Origin: Lates calcarifer
Lineage: Eukaryota > Chordata > Actinopteri > Centropomidae
Assembly (NCBI RefSeq): GCF_001640805.2
Contig: NC_066835.1
Location: 9,676,130 to 9,740,129 of the forward strand
Reading direction: 5' to 3'
DNA: 64,000 nt
Positions 1 to 22,676 of this stretch are shown here, in pieces (within the stretch, counting starts at the first letter, position 1; each line of letters opens with the position of its first letter). Below the pieces are notes generated by a model. That model searched no databases. It was not told where the DNA came from and saw only the letters and a program-made list of their open reading frames with translations. A program made the translations under genes and the position numbers.

Positions 1-28
1 TGACAGTGATTTTCTCTCTTCTCTCCAG

Positions 29-1138
29 GAGGCTTGTCTCCGCAGGCTGGTCGAGGGCCTGCAGACCTACTTGGTTCTTCTTAAGCACGTGGAGAAGGAG
101 TATCCGAGCAGCTTACATGTCTCACAGATGAAAATCTCCATCGGGCAGCTGATAGGTGAAATTAAAGCAAAGGTGAGTCTGGCAGGCTGCTCATTTCTCT
201 CTCTCTGGATTAACTCTGGGGAGGAAAATACATGTAAGCACTGTATGAGCCCTAAACTCTGTTATAGTAGCTGTAACACACAGTAAAAAAAATCTCTATT
301 ACAAAAACTTTTTGTAAAAGTACATCTGCAAAATACACTGAAAAGTTGAAGGACTCAGGATGCATTCATGTGTAAGTTGTGTTTTACTGTTGTTGTCAGC
401 TGAGGTTGCACTCAGACTGTATAAAATATATATTATTACTTTTACATAGCGTTTATAGTTTAAGGGCTATGAATATGGTTGTGTAGTTTAGACATAGAAA
501 TACCTTGCATACTTCTAAGTTTTGTATTTAATCTGTGAAGTAACTATAGCTGGCAAATAAAGGTAGTGGAGTAAAACGTATATTTCCCTTAAGAAATGTA
601 GGTGACCAGAAGAATTAAGTAGCACAAAATGAAACTAATTAGTAAAGTACAAGCAGCTGAAAATTTGAGTTAAGTATGGATTGAGTGACTGCACTTTAAC
701 TGATTATAGCTCATTTATTAATCATATTTTTCCTTCTTTTTTTAAATCTAATTTTTATTTCTGAATAAATATCCCCATTTCTTCTACCTTGTTTATAATG
801 TCACATTGTTTAGAACTTTGTAGTGTTTGGCCTTGCATTACGTCTTGGGTTTATTACCATGACACAACACTGCTTAGTCATATATTACCACTGTCACTCT
901 TGCCCCACAGATGAGGAACCCTGGACAGGTCACGGTGCTGACCAGCAGCCAGGAGGAGCAGCTGCTGAAGGACATCGACAGCCCCAACTCTTTCCACAGA
1001 AAAATGACTGCGCACAGCATCCTGCTCCAGCTCCGCAACTTCCTGCGCGACAGTTTACCGGTGGTTCGTAAAAGAGAGAGGGCCAGAGTGGTCTGGCCAG
1101 CGGGATTAATGCAGCCATCCATCCCCATTTCCAGATAG
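29..1138 (+). CDS. il6: Interleukin-6-type cytokine, last two coding exons (5' part outside window)
   Basis: Two exons are visible, 29-172 and 911-1138 (stop TAG 1136-1138). Both acceptors (ctctccag, ccccacag) and the donor (AAG|gtgagt) are good, and the join is phase 0. The first exon encodes 48 residues including GLQTYLVLLKHVEKEYPSS. The last encodes MRNPGQVTVL, then QEEQLLKDI and HRKMTAHSILLQLRNFL, which looks like the closing amphipathic helix D of the four-helix IL-6 family. The secreted cytokine signals through gp130/JAK-STAT3. The assignment rests on resemblance to fish IL-6 as I remember it and on synteny: tomm7, fam126a and klhl7 follow in the same neighbourhood as human IL6. The signal peptide and helices A-B lie upstream of base 1. 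The Arg-rich tail after the helix is longer than I expect. A paralogous cytokine of the IL-6/G-CSF group is the main alternative. Confidence 0.78.
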
Positions 1139-1334
1139 TATGAGAGATGAGGGCAATAAGAATCAGTCATGAAGGAATACCTCAGGGAAAATTAGGTGGT
1201 GGTAACACCGTCACTCCTCTCAGAATCATCCTCACACTCAAATGTCTGGTGGTTGCTGTGACTGCAGTAGGTATAATGGCTACTGTGTGTATGTTTAATA
1301 TTGTAGGCCTGAGGGCTTGAATCACCCACTATTG

Positions 1335-1700
1335 CAGTACTTATTTAACCTATTTATACTTGGTGAAAATTGTTATTTATTAGTCATCGGAAAATCCATG
1401 ACTGTGGAATAATAGGAATATTTTGATGTTGATTCATTTCTGGAATGTGACAATTAACTCGAGCAGCATTCTTAGTATTTTTTTAGGTAAATTAAAAAAA
1501 TATAGTATTATCTATTTTTGTAAGCAATTATTACTTTCACTTATATTATTGTTTACTATTATTTATTTTGTAGTGTAAACTAAACTAAACCTGCTGTTTG
1601 AAAATTACAATGCAATAAGCCATGTTTTGAAGAACATGCTACTGGTGAGTGACTTGAAAGAGTATTCTGTACATGCAGAGAAAGAAAATAAAAATCATTT
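1335..1700 (+). promoter_or_regulatory. il6: il6 3' UTR with AU-rich elements and poly(A) signal
   Basis: Downstream of the stop are ATTTA pentamers at 1343-1347 and 1352-1356, and two copies of the nonamer TTATTTATT at 1373-1381 and 1559-1567. A poly(A) signal AATAAA lies at 1687-1692. AU-rich elements of this type recruit decay factors such as TTP and Regnase/HuR-class proteins and keep cytokine mRNA short-lived. The position relative to the il6 stop supports the cytokine assignment. Confidence 0.65.
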
Positions 1701-1953
1701 GCATATATAAGAAGCAAGTTTCTTCATTCCAACACTTATGACACATTTCAGGGCTGCAACACATTTTGTAACTGTGGTTTTTCGACCACGACAACAGACA
1801 TTCTAATCAGCATCCTTATGTTCGTAATTTCGACAAAGGCTGGAAAATGAGTGTAACAGATAAAAATGAATATTACTGAATTTTATGTAGAATTTCATGG
1901 ACCACCTACAACAATCAAGACTGACAAAAACAAGACTGACATTTTGTTGAGGA

Positions 1954-1959
1954 TTTATT
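1954..1959 (-). terminator. tomm7: tomm7 poly(A) signal
   Basis: TTTATT on the + strand reads AATAAA on the minus strand, about 350 bases past the tomm7 stop. It is the first good signal in that direction. The il6 and tomm7 transcripts therefore end within about 270 bases of each other, tail to tail. Confidence 0.5.
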
Positions 1960-2307
1960 TTCAGAAATTTTAAATTAAAAATAAAAAGAGGAAAAACATG
2001 GAACTAATGGTATATCTTAACATTGGTGACACACATTCATAAACCAGTACCAACTGATCTGGTCTGGTCAGACAACATATTTTCACATAATCCAAATATC
2101 TTCCATCCCTGTTGCCAACACTCTCCATGCTTTTACAGCCACACACAATATGGCCACAGATTAACATTCATTCATTACTTCTCGGACATTGGACAGTATG
2201 ATTTGTCGAGAAGAAAGTGAAAAATAATGTCCATTTCCCAGATTTCCAACACAGAGGTGGGTCACATGGTCATGACAAGGAGAGGATTGGCTATGTGGAG
2301 ATGTTCC

Positions 2308-4886
2308 TCAGCCCCATAGCAAACTAGAGAAAAGAATAAAAGAAATACAGGTTCAAGAAGACTCCTGAATTCTTACAGTCTAATTACAACGCCCGAGACA
2401 TCCTGGAAAGTTTCTCTCTCCCTCTCTCTCTTTTTAAAACTTAGTATCAGCATGCCAGCACTAATTAAAGAAATTCCCATGAAAACAAAATGATATATCT
2501 CACAGGTTTTAATGTGGTTTACAATACACACCCACACAGGATAAGGTATTAACCACATTTGATCATGTACCATGATCTGTTCTAATTACTCACTGATTGC
2601 AGTGCTTGCAGTATATTGCATATACTACAAATAGCTTACATCTAAATGAAATGATGTCCTGGATTTACAGGCATCAGAAGCTCGAAGGTAATAGTTAAAA
2701 TTATCTAATTCTTACTTCAGTAAAAAGAAGGAAATATAAATTAGTTGACCTTTGACGTAAAACTAATTGATGGATTAAAGAAATGTCCTGCACCGTAGAA
2801 AACCTGAAGTACATACCAACAAAAAAAATTGAGAAGTCATGTAAGATATGGACATGTTGGGAACTTTGGACAAAGGCTTAAAATAGTTTGTGGAAAATTT
2901 ATTGTTTTTCTTATATATTCTTATATATTGTTTTTCTAAAATAATAAGAAACAGAGTAAGAAAGTAGTACCATCTTGGTAAGCTACAGTGCAATTATTTA
3001 TTCATTCCCAAATCATGGAAAATAATTACTGCAATTTGACTGAAATCATAGTGACTTGTACGGCTTGTTAACAGTTAACCCAGCTATTCCAAGAATAAAA
3101 GAAATTTGTCGCCGTGGTGCAAAACTAAAAACTTGCAGTTTGTGTCACATTTCACACCATTCTGTGTGCTTGTTTGGAAATCAGATAAATGATTTGACGG
3201 GAAACACCAATCTCATGCTAACGTGTCCTTACCTTAAGACTGTGGGTTCAGGCATTCCTGGATCTGCTCCACGTTTGAAACCTGTAAATCAAAACCATAG
3301 ATGAATTGGTTTACATGTTAAACCGGTGCCAAGAAATGTAACACAGTGAAAACAGAATCTAGTCTATCCAAAGGACCATATTATGAGTTACAACTAGTCC
3401 CTAGCAGTTACAGTAGAAAATCCACCAGCTCAGTGTAAAATACACATATTCAATATGGCCTTCGCCTTGTAGATACCTGTTATAATTAAATTTTCTTAAT
3501 GCCTGTGCACTGATAATGATACACCAAAAATTGTCCATGACAATTAGGTGGATCCTTTTGCCACTGGGTGCTGTAACAAATGTTTCACTGTGAGTCATTA
3601 CAGTTAATCAGCAGATTACAGTTTGCCCCCTGCAAAACATCCCATAACAACAGCATAGTTGCATCAGATCTCATTTTTGTGGAATAGGGTGCAATGGCAT
3701 TTGTAATTACAGCTGAAATGTAGCGAGCCGAACATCTGACTCACCACCTCCTCCTCACAAAAACAAAGAAAATCTATTTCCCCAATAGATTTTCTAGCTT
3801 CATTCACAGGTCACACATGGAGTCAACCATGATGCAACACATTCTTAAGAAAAAGGCATGAGTAAAATGTCAGAATTAAGGACAACAGAATGCCCATGGC
3901 CTGTCTTCTCAAACCAACAACACAATAAAATTGCTCAGATCCACATAGTAGAATTTAGAATTTTTTTAAATAACTGAAAGCCTCTAAAATAATTAATAAT
4001 CATTGTTGCTTCAATGCTAATTAATTTATTCTCTGCATAACATATTCTATAATCAGTGCTGACATTTATATTATGACTGCCTGAAATATGCAGTTTTAGT
4101 CAGATGGTGCACTCCATGTTAAAAATAAGAAAAATCTACCCTTACATAAATGAGTTGCAGGAGAGAAACGCATGTTTAAAAAAGAAAAGAGGGGGTGGGG
4201 GGGTGGTGGGAGCAAAAGAAAAAGGAAAAAAAATGAAAGGGGAGAAAGTATTACATCAGCGTTGGTGTTTCCAATGTGCTGAAGTCAGAGAAGATTCATT
4301 CACACTTGGCAACTCCACTGGTTGTGAGGTCACACATGCAAAAGTGTCAACTTCCCCATCTTTATGGCCAAACCACAGCCATGCAAAAGTCTTAATTCCC
4401 CCCATCTATTCTCAGTGGCACAAATACGTGTGCACAGACATGTACACATTCAACAACCTACCCAAGGAAATACAGTATGTGACTAATATCTTTACTGCTA
4501 ACACTCAGGACCCAGACAGGTTAAGTCTGAATGTTGCACAACCATTTAAATTAATGCCAATAAAGCGAAACTGGGACACTGGAAGTAAAAGTCCCTTGTC
4601 GTCTTGCAGTTTTTAATCGTTGTTTAAATAAAAACCGAGAATAACTGACTGTAACACCTCCCCATAAACCCTGTAATAGCAGCCTGCAGCAGAATGCTAA
4701 TAAGCTACGCTAGGTGGCTAACGTTAGCTAGGCATGTCTTCTCAGCCCGCCGTTTCCCCCACCGCTAAAGTTCAGATACTGACCGAGGTACAGCACGGTT
4801 GGGATAAAGCCCCATCGGATGACAAACTGGCCGCACTGGAAAAGCTGCTGCAGCCGCTGTTTGGTCTCTTTGCTCATTTTAGCCAT
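2308..4886 (-). CDS. tomm7: TOM complex subunit TOM7
   Basis: Three exons: 4784-4886 (start ATG 4884-4886), 3233-3281 and 2308-2323 (stop TGA 2308-2310). Phases 1 and 2 chain perfectly to 55 residues, the same length as human TOMM7. The protein begins MAKMSKETKQRLQQLF, has the membrane stretch QFVIRWGFIPTVLYLG, and ends GMPEPTVLSLLWG. TOM7 is a tail-anchored outer-membrane subunit that modulates assembly of the TOM import channel and stabilises PINK1 on damaged mitochondria. The last exon has only 16 coding bases, so ORF scans miss it. A second ATG four codons in could also be used. It is convergent with il6. Confidence 0.95.
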
Positions 4887-4949
4887 GTGTTTATCCTGTA
4901 CAGCGAGGATGCCAAGGACAAGAGGAAGGAGGCGGAAGTGGCGTAGAAG

Positions 4950-5999
4950 AAACCGGAAAACGAACTTTTAAAAAATCTTTATTAAAAATAGTTGAAATTT
5001 ACAGACAAACATGACAACATATAATCAAATAATAATAATATCCAGAAAAATGAATTAAGAGAAATAATAATAAAGAACAATAAACTAAATAAATAAATGA
5101 ACGTACAAGGGGCAAATTCAGTCTAATCTTGGTCATTCATTCTATTCTTTTCATTCTATCTATTTTTATTTTTATTTTATTTTATTTTATTGCAAGATAT
5201 AGTCTAACATTACAACAGAGTTCATTATTCTTGTTTGGTAGGATCATACCAAAAGTTATATCATCTCCAGACAAAGCATTTTTTGATGGTTCTTTGAGGC
5301 ACCCCTGGGGGTTTTGGGGATAGCTACGAACCGTTCTGTCATAGGCCGCCATCGTGTGGAAAGACATATAACTGCGTAACTCCTGCTACAGGTCACACTG
5401 ATTTAAATAAATCAAATAAATAAATAACAAAAAGAAAGCCATTAAAGTTCATGTTCAGTTCAAAGTTTTTGTTCAAACACCAAAAGCTAAGGACACTAAT
5501 TTCAGAATTTTGAATGACATTTATCCACGCAATGGATTTTTGAGGAAATTAGATAATTTGGACAAATACTGCCGCACATTCTTTAACAGTGATACTTAAA
5601 TATTAAACCAAGTTTTTCACCTGTATATGCTCAAAATTGGATATCTGTTAAAGGACTCTCTCATTTCTATTATGACATAAAATTGGAAGTTGTAATGGAA
5701 GAAATGTACTGTTGTTTTCATTATTTAGTAAAACACCATATCTATAGATGTCAAGTTATTAATATTAGATACGTTTTAAGTTATTGAATTCAATTTAAGG
5801 TACACAAAATGTATGATGCTAGAAAAATTCAGTAAAAACATACAGTTGGAAAAAAGTGTAAATGGGTAAAAATAAATACTGTTATATGGTCTACATATAT
5901 AAAAATACTTGAAATTTATATTTATGTTGATATGTATGAATTTCTACATGCAAGTTTTCTGGCAGCACAGAAAAATATAACCAAACACACAAGTGAAAT
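4950..5999. other. Intergenic, AT-rich, no gene seen
   Basis: Between the tomm7 5' end and the fam126a 3' end the sequence is AT-rich with many A and T runs and short TAAA/TTTTA tracts. I see no exon with coding-like composition flanked by splice sites. A moderately GC-rich patch near 5290-5390 may be an old transposon fragment, but I cannot name it. Confidence 0.4.
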
Positions 6000-6009
6000 A
6001 TAGAAACAC

Positions 6010-6015
6010 TTTATT
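6010..6015 (-). terminator. fam126a: fam126a poly(A) signal, end of ~1.8 kb 3' UTR
   Basis: TTTATT on the + strand gives AATAAA on the minus strand, 1.8 kb beyond the distal stop codon at 7816. The stretch 6016-7815 has no other gene-like feature and is probably 3' UTR. Confidence 0.45.
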
Positions 6016-7815
6016 CCCAGAAGTTGTAGCAGTGAGTTATCTTCAGACAAATAAAAGGCCAATATAAACCAACTTTAGTACAACAGTATGATGTACAACA
6101 AGAGCTTATCCATTCACATTCTGTAAACCCACATACAGAAACATGATGATTGTTATTGTCCCACCAAGCTATGGACACTCGACAGCTCTAGTACACAGAC
6201 AACAGAACACACTTTTGCTGGAGGGTGAGGCAGCATGAATGCTTGATTTAGGACACCGAATGAAGCAGATGGGTGGAGTTTTATTCCTTTTTTTCTGGTA
6301 CAAGAGAATATCACCACGTCTTGTGATGTCATGATGTGGTGAATAACAAGGAGGGACATGGTAAACGGGAAACACATCACCAAGATACTACAAACAGCTG
6401 GAATGGTGGGTGGATCTGAAGAGAGGGAAGATACCCTGTTGCCCCAAATTCCTTCCCACAGCAGAGAGCACAGGAATAGGTTCATTTACAGTTTTGGTCA
6501 AGTTAAGACAACTATACTCAGAGGTATGAAATTATTTGATATCTCTGCAAGTAGGCTGAGTGTGAGTCGTGGTTTTCAAAGTTTTGGATCTGTGGCTAGA
6601 TAGGTAACAAGAGTCATGGGAATCTGTACAGAGCAACAAAGCATCTTTCTCTCTCACAGGAGAACACCACAGTCGAGAGTCAAACCTCTCTTGTTCATCA
6701 TTAGAAAATACCAAAGTTGAAAACACAGCTCATTTGCTCTTTCAAGTGCAAAATTCAATACTTAAATCATACACACCCATCGTCCCCAAAAATCAAAAGC
6801 ATCCTCGTCATTTGTCAGAAGTTAATTTAAATTTTTGCCATCAAATACACAGCAATTGAGGAAGGTGCTAAAGGAGTGAGAAGGAAGGACACAAATATTG
6901 CTTCTCCATCAGGATGACAATACTGTGTGATTGTAAACATAAAGAACCAATTTTTATCACACTAGTTTGATTATTTTAGTGGTTGTTTTTTTTTTCCTGA
7001 TGTTTTAAGGGAAGAATGTGGACTTTCTTTTAAGAAGCACAGCTGTAACTGTTAACACAAAAAGAAGTGTGAACAGAGGGATTTTGGGTGATCTTCCCAA
7101 AAGATAAAAAACACTGAAGAGGAGAAATTTGTATTGCTATGGGAAGAGATCTATTTCTTTTTTTAAAAAAAGTAGTAGAAACACTTGTTTCAGGTAGGAG
7201 AATCATACCTTGTTCATTGTATCAATCAGCAGCCTTTATTCTAAAAACAATTATACATACACACATACAGTATACACACTCAAGCATGCGCACACATACT
7301 CAATATCTGCCCTCCAACAAACCTGGGCAAGGTCAGGATGGATGTATGGAAAAGCCATGCAGGGCAACAAATGCCGATTAAAATACTTGCCAAATACTTT
7401 TCCACACAGTTTTTAGTAAGGAGTTTTAAGTGCACCCAATTTACAACAGGTTGCTCTTCAAGGGAGTGCACTTCTGTCCTGGCACGACTTCACGGCAACA
7501 GTGCACTACTAAAAATCAGTGAAGCTGGAAGTGCTATCCCTGACATCCTGCCTCCGTCAGGCCCAGAGGAGTCGATTCTGCTGGAGGGGAGAAGCAGAGG
7601 GAGCTGACGGTGCTCTGGATGTCTGAATGGAGCAGGACAGCGGGCTGGTTTACATCACATAGTCAAAGACGTTAAAATGGAGTGACGGGAAGAAACAGCG
7701 GGAGTGTTTGTTCATGTTTTTGTGGTTCTTCTGCAGTTGGCATGGCTTGGAGTTTCCAGGTCACAGGTACAGGGTCACAGGATCAGAGGCAAGGGTTCAG
7801 GTAGTCACAGAGGGT

Positions 7816-18482
<10,667 letters not shown>

Positions 18483-18513
18483 GTTCCCTCATCTGCAGTG
18501 GAGTCACCTCTAC

Positions 18514-18838
18514 CTAAGAGAGAGAAAAAACACAGTGTAAACACACAGTCAGCATAATTATTGACACATAGCAAATATATAAGTGCAATTTCTCTCACAT
18601 GCACACACATGCGCAAAAGCAGTTACAGCTTGAACGAGGCTCCTTCCATGTTTGCTGAGCCTTCCATTATATTCCTGATAAAAACATTCTATTACAAATG
18701 GCAAACAGTGCCATGGCAGTGGTGTACACACAGTGAACGTACACGCTCCAGGCATCAATTCAATACTCCAAAGAAGCATAAGTCTCTCCTTCCTTCTCAC
18801 TCTCCTCCTGTTTCCCTCTCATTCCTCTCTAGACGCGT

Positions 18839-18871
<33 letters not shown>

Positions 18872-20031
18872 CACACACACACACACACACACACACCTCT
18901 GCAGCAAGTACCTAACCTATTCTCAACTCAGGCTGGCAAATCGAAAATCACCCACACAGAGAATCCTGGCTGGCTTCACTGTTAAAGCAGTGATGAAAAA
19001 AGAAAAGAAATTGTGGCACAGCAGAATTTAGATGCTTGTTGAACAGGCTGTACAGTTCAGACGTCTTTAAACGGAGACAGTAATCAAAACCGAGAGAGCA
19101 AAAGAGATGTCGTGATTGGAGGATTCAATTCGCTTTTTAACCAGGCGTGTATGTAAATGTGATTAATTGTGAGTGAAATTCACATTTTTGCAGTTACAAA
19201 ACTGTCAAATATGGTGACGCAACCGATACCTTGATGTTGATTAAAGAGTGCAATCTGGTGAAGAGATTAAATCATTCCATCAGTCATTCCTTATGATGAA
19301 ATGATTAGACAACTGCCAATAGTTTTAATGAACCAATTGATTTAGCCGAGTTAAGCAACAAGACTAAGAATCTATGGCCCCATCAGCAGCTCTGCGTCAG
19401 GTTATGGTTCAAAGCTTGTTTTGATCCTCACCAACACCTGCTAGTGGCACTCAGAGAAAAGTCAGGGGAGCGCCAGTTGTTACGATTTATCATCAGGAAC
19501 TATAAGTGTCAACTCACCCTCTGCAATCCATCAAATTTCATCAGATCATTGTAAACTTTTGGGTTGGGATTGTTAGACACAACAAGCAAATCATAGACAT
19601 CACCTTGGGCTCTGGGAAATTGTTAAGCAAATTTGTCAAGCACTTTGATACTCTACAGATTAAGCAAATAATCAATTATGGTTTAATAAAAAAAAACCTA
19701 TTTAAAAATGTCTATAGTTTCAGACCTGGTTCTCCCATGTACTGAGGTCATCTTAACCAGCTTTGCATTGTGATTAACACCATGGAGAGCCCAGGCAATG
19801 CAGCAGACTGACCAGAGACTGACAGTATGCTTCGTGCCGAGGAGAAGGACACCATCCCTTTGCATGTCTGATAAATTATCTGTTTTCGACTGGCAGTCTG
19901 TTTTCACTGCGGGGTATGTCGTGTCTGCGGTCTGAAACTCCAAGTACAAGGCTAAATTGGCTGTTGAATACAGAAACAAAGTCCATGTTTGGTATGTCTG
20001 GTAACAGAGGCTGAGAAAAAAAAAAGAGAGG

Positions 20032-20067
<36 letters not shown>

Positions 20068-22645
20068 GGATGAAGGGAGGAAGAAGTCCTTCTATGTGCA
20101 ACATTGTCATGGACAAACATGTGATGGCTTCCATCTTTTTAAAACTCATCCACTTCCACCATGTCACACAGACACACAAACACACAAAGAAATGCATTAT
20201 AACCCAAACAACATACATTTAATATTCTAATGCATGCATAATACATATGTGTATGAAATACAAAGTAAAAGATATGTTTCTGGTCGATTTTTGTCTTCCC
20301 TGTCCCTGCTTTGCTCCCTCTATCCCTCCACTCATCCTCCCACACAACATCAATGTTCTCTCCCCATCTTCCCAGCCTCCTAATCTGTCTTTCATACATC
20401 TAAATGCTTTATTCTGTATGATTCTGGTGCTTGGTCCCTCCATGGCAGCCAGGTGTCTATTTATGGACTGTACCAATGACAGGAATGACAAGGGGGAGGG
20501 GAGCCAGTGACTCATGAAATGGGGAAGGATTATAAAGCAGAATAGCCTCCATTTAGAGAAATTAGTCCTTTGTGGCGGTCTGTTGTTCTGGTCTTTCATG
20601 CTGGAGAAGACAACAAGGAGGGCACCGATATCTAAAGCCGACATGTGCACTTTAATGGCAGGCTCGCTGAGTAAAAAAAACAAAAACAAAACATGAAGTC
20701 TGTGATTAGAGTGTGGATGAGTCAGTCTTGTAAGAGGATGGGTTATCCTCCTACAGAGTCACTTTTAACCCGTCAGCTCTGACCACGCCGGCGTCTGGGG
20801 CATGTCATCTGCATCATCTGTATCCAAAAAAACAACAGCCGCCAGCCACAACACCTACCTATGGGATATATTTACTTCCTACCTCAGCAGCAAACAAGGA
20901 AGAAACTGCAGCAACAAATCAGCAGTAACAGAGGGTGGACACCTGGGTACAAAGTTACTGCACATCTGTAAATTAGCACGTGTTTTAAAAATACTTTAGG
21001 TAGATACATGTAGATGGTGCAAAAAAGATTAAAAGATTAAAAAGTGTGTACTGTGGGGGTTTTTGATCACCACTTACACTATGGAGCAGTGGGTCCCTTT
21101 TTGTTGGTGTTGTACACAAACACCAGGACGCACTTGCACGCAGACATGGGTGACGCAAAACATGATTCTGGTTTTTTGTATGTATTGGAAATATGCCAAA
21201 AAGACCTAAATTATAAATGACAGTGATGAAGAATACTGCCAGCCAACAAGCATGGATGTAAAGCATGCAAATTTCCAAAAAGATCTAACAAACAAACAAA
21301 CAAAAAAATCAGTTCTGAATCAAAGTGTTATGCGATGAAGGAAAAGCATTCAACACATTTGTCAGCCTCCAAGGGTGCACACAATGTGTTATGATGAGCA
21401 ACACTAAGAGAACTCTTGTTCAGATTATTTCCTTAATTAATAAATTCATGATTTTGTCTATAAAGTATCAGAAAATAGTTATAAAACAAGTCCAGTATAA
21501 ACTCCAAGGAGCCCAATGTGACCTCTTCATATGCCTTGTTTTGTTCAACCACCAGTCCAAAATCAGTTAACAATGATATTAAGTTGAGACAAGCAGCAAA
21601 TTGTTCCACTGGAGTGAAAAGTAAGTATTTGATATTTTGCCTAAATGATTAATTGAATTACCAAAATAATAGCAAAATAGTTTCTGATTAAATTTGTGTT
21701 GAATGCACAGCTTTTTGAGAGATCATTTAAGCCAAGATTAACACACTAAATTTACATAATGGGAGCTATTCAGTCATGAAAATGGAGACGATTCAATCTG
21801 AAACAGCACCCAAACCACAAGAGGAAGTGGTACAAACAGCACATAATGCCCTGTCTGGAAGATTTCTAGGCTCTGTTGACATAGTGCAGACAGGCACAAG
21901 CAAATGCTGGAGGAAAATAGAAAACTAATTGCCCTGGGAGTACACAATACAGTGTGATTATGTTATTAAGCAGATGTTTGTCTTCCATCTTAGTCTGGCT
22001 AACTTGTTAGCCATCTCTATGTCATTACGGACTCACTGATCATGACAGAAATCAATAAACCACAGAGAGCATACTTGTGCAAATGATGCAGCAGCTGGTG
22101 ATCTTTTCCTCTGCAGCTCAACCACACTGACCAACACAAATACACATATGAATAAACCAGCGTTAAGGATAAGTAGCAAAGCAGGCTTGACAGGCACAAG
22201 TAACAAACCAGTGAGCTAATGAATGAATAGATGATAAATGTAGATGAGGGACAGGTAGGCAACACAGGGGGATGAACAGAGCAGAGATCAATAGCTAAAT
22301 GAATAGAGGCTGAGATAAATGGATATATAGAGAGATTAGGGATAAAAGAAATGCATGACAACCCAAGGGAAGGATAACTCGAAGTCAGAAGATAAAGGAG
22401 GAGAGTTCATTAGGTTTCAATCTGCACTACCCCTGGCAACCTCCCAGGCTCTGGGAAACACACAAGATAAAGGAAAGATAATGAAACACACACCCCCCCT
22501 GTGATCTACACATGCTCAAGAAATGGGTCTAACCAGTGTGTTAAGTAGCCTAGCCCTGGTTTAACGAGTTTTTTCACCAATGCAAAGCTCTGATGGAAAC
22601 AACTACTGGCTAAAGAGTGACAGAATATGTGTCATGGATTGCACA

Positions 22646-22676
<31 letters not shown>

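Noticed and set aside
29..1138. Calling the cytokine csf3 (G-CSF)
   Set aside because: Helix-D-like sequence and the tomm7/fam126a/klhl7 neighbours fit il6 better; kept only as an alternative.
4104..4616. 170-codon + strand open frame
   Set aside because: It lies in tomm7 intron 1, is built on a purine-rich low-complexity run (KKKRGGGG), and has no splice or family support.
4734..4946. 70-codon + strand ORF starting MSSQPAVSP
   Set aside because: It is the antisense shadow of tomm7 exon 1, which gives a full 55-aa TOM7 on the minus strand.
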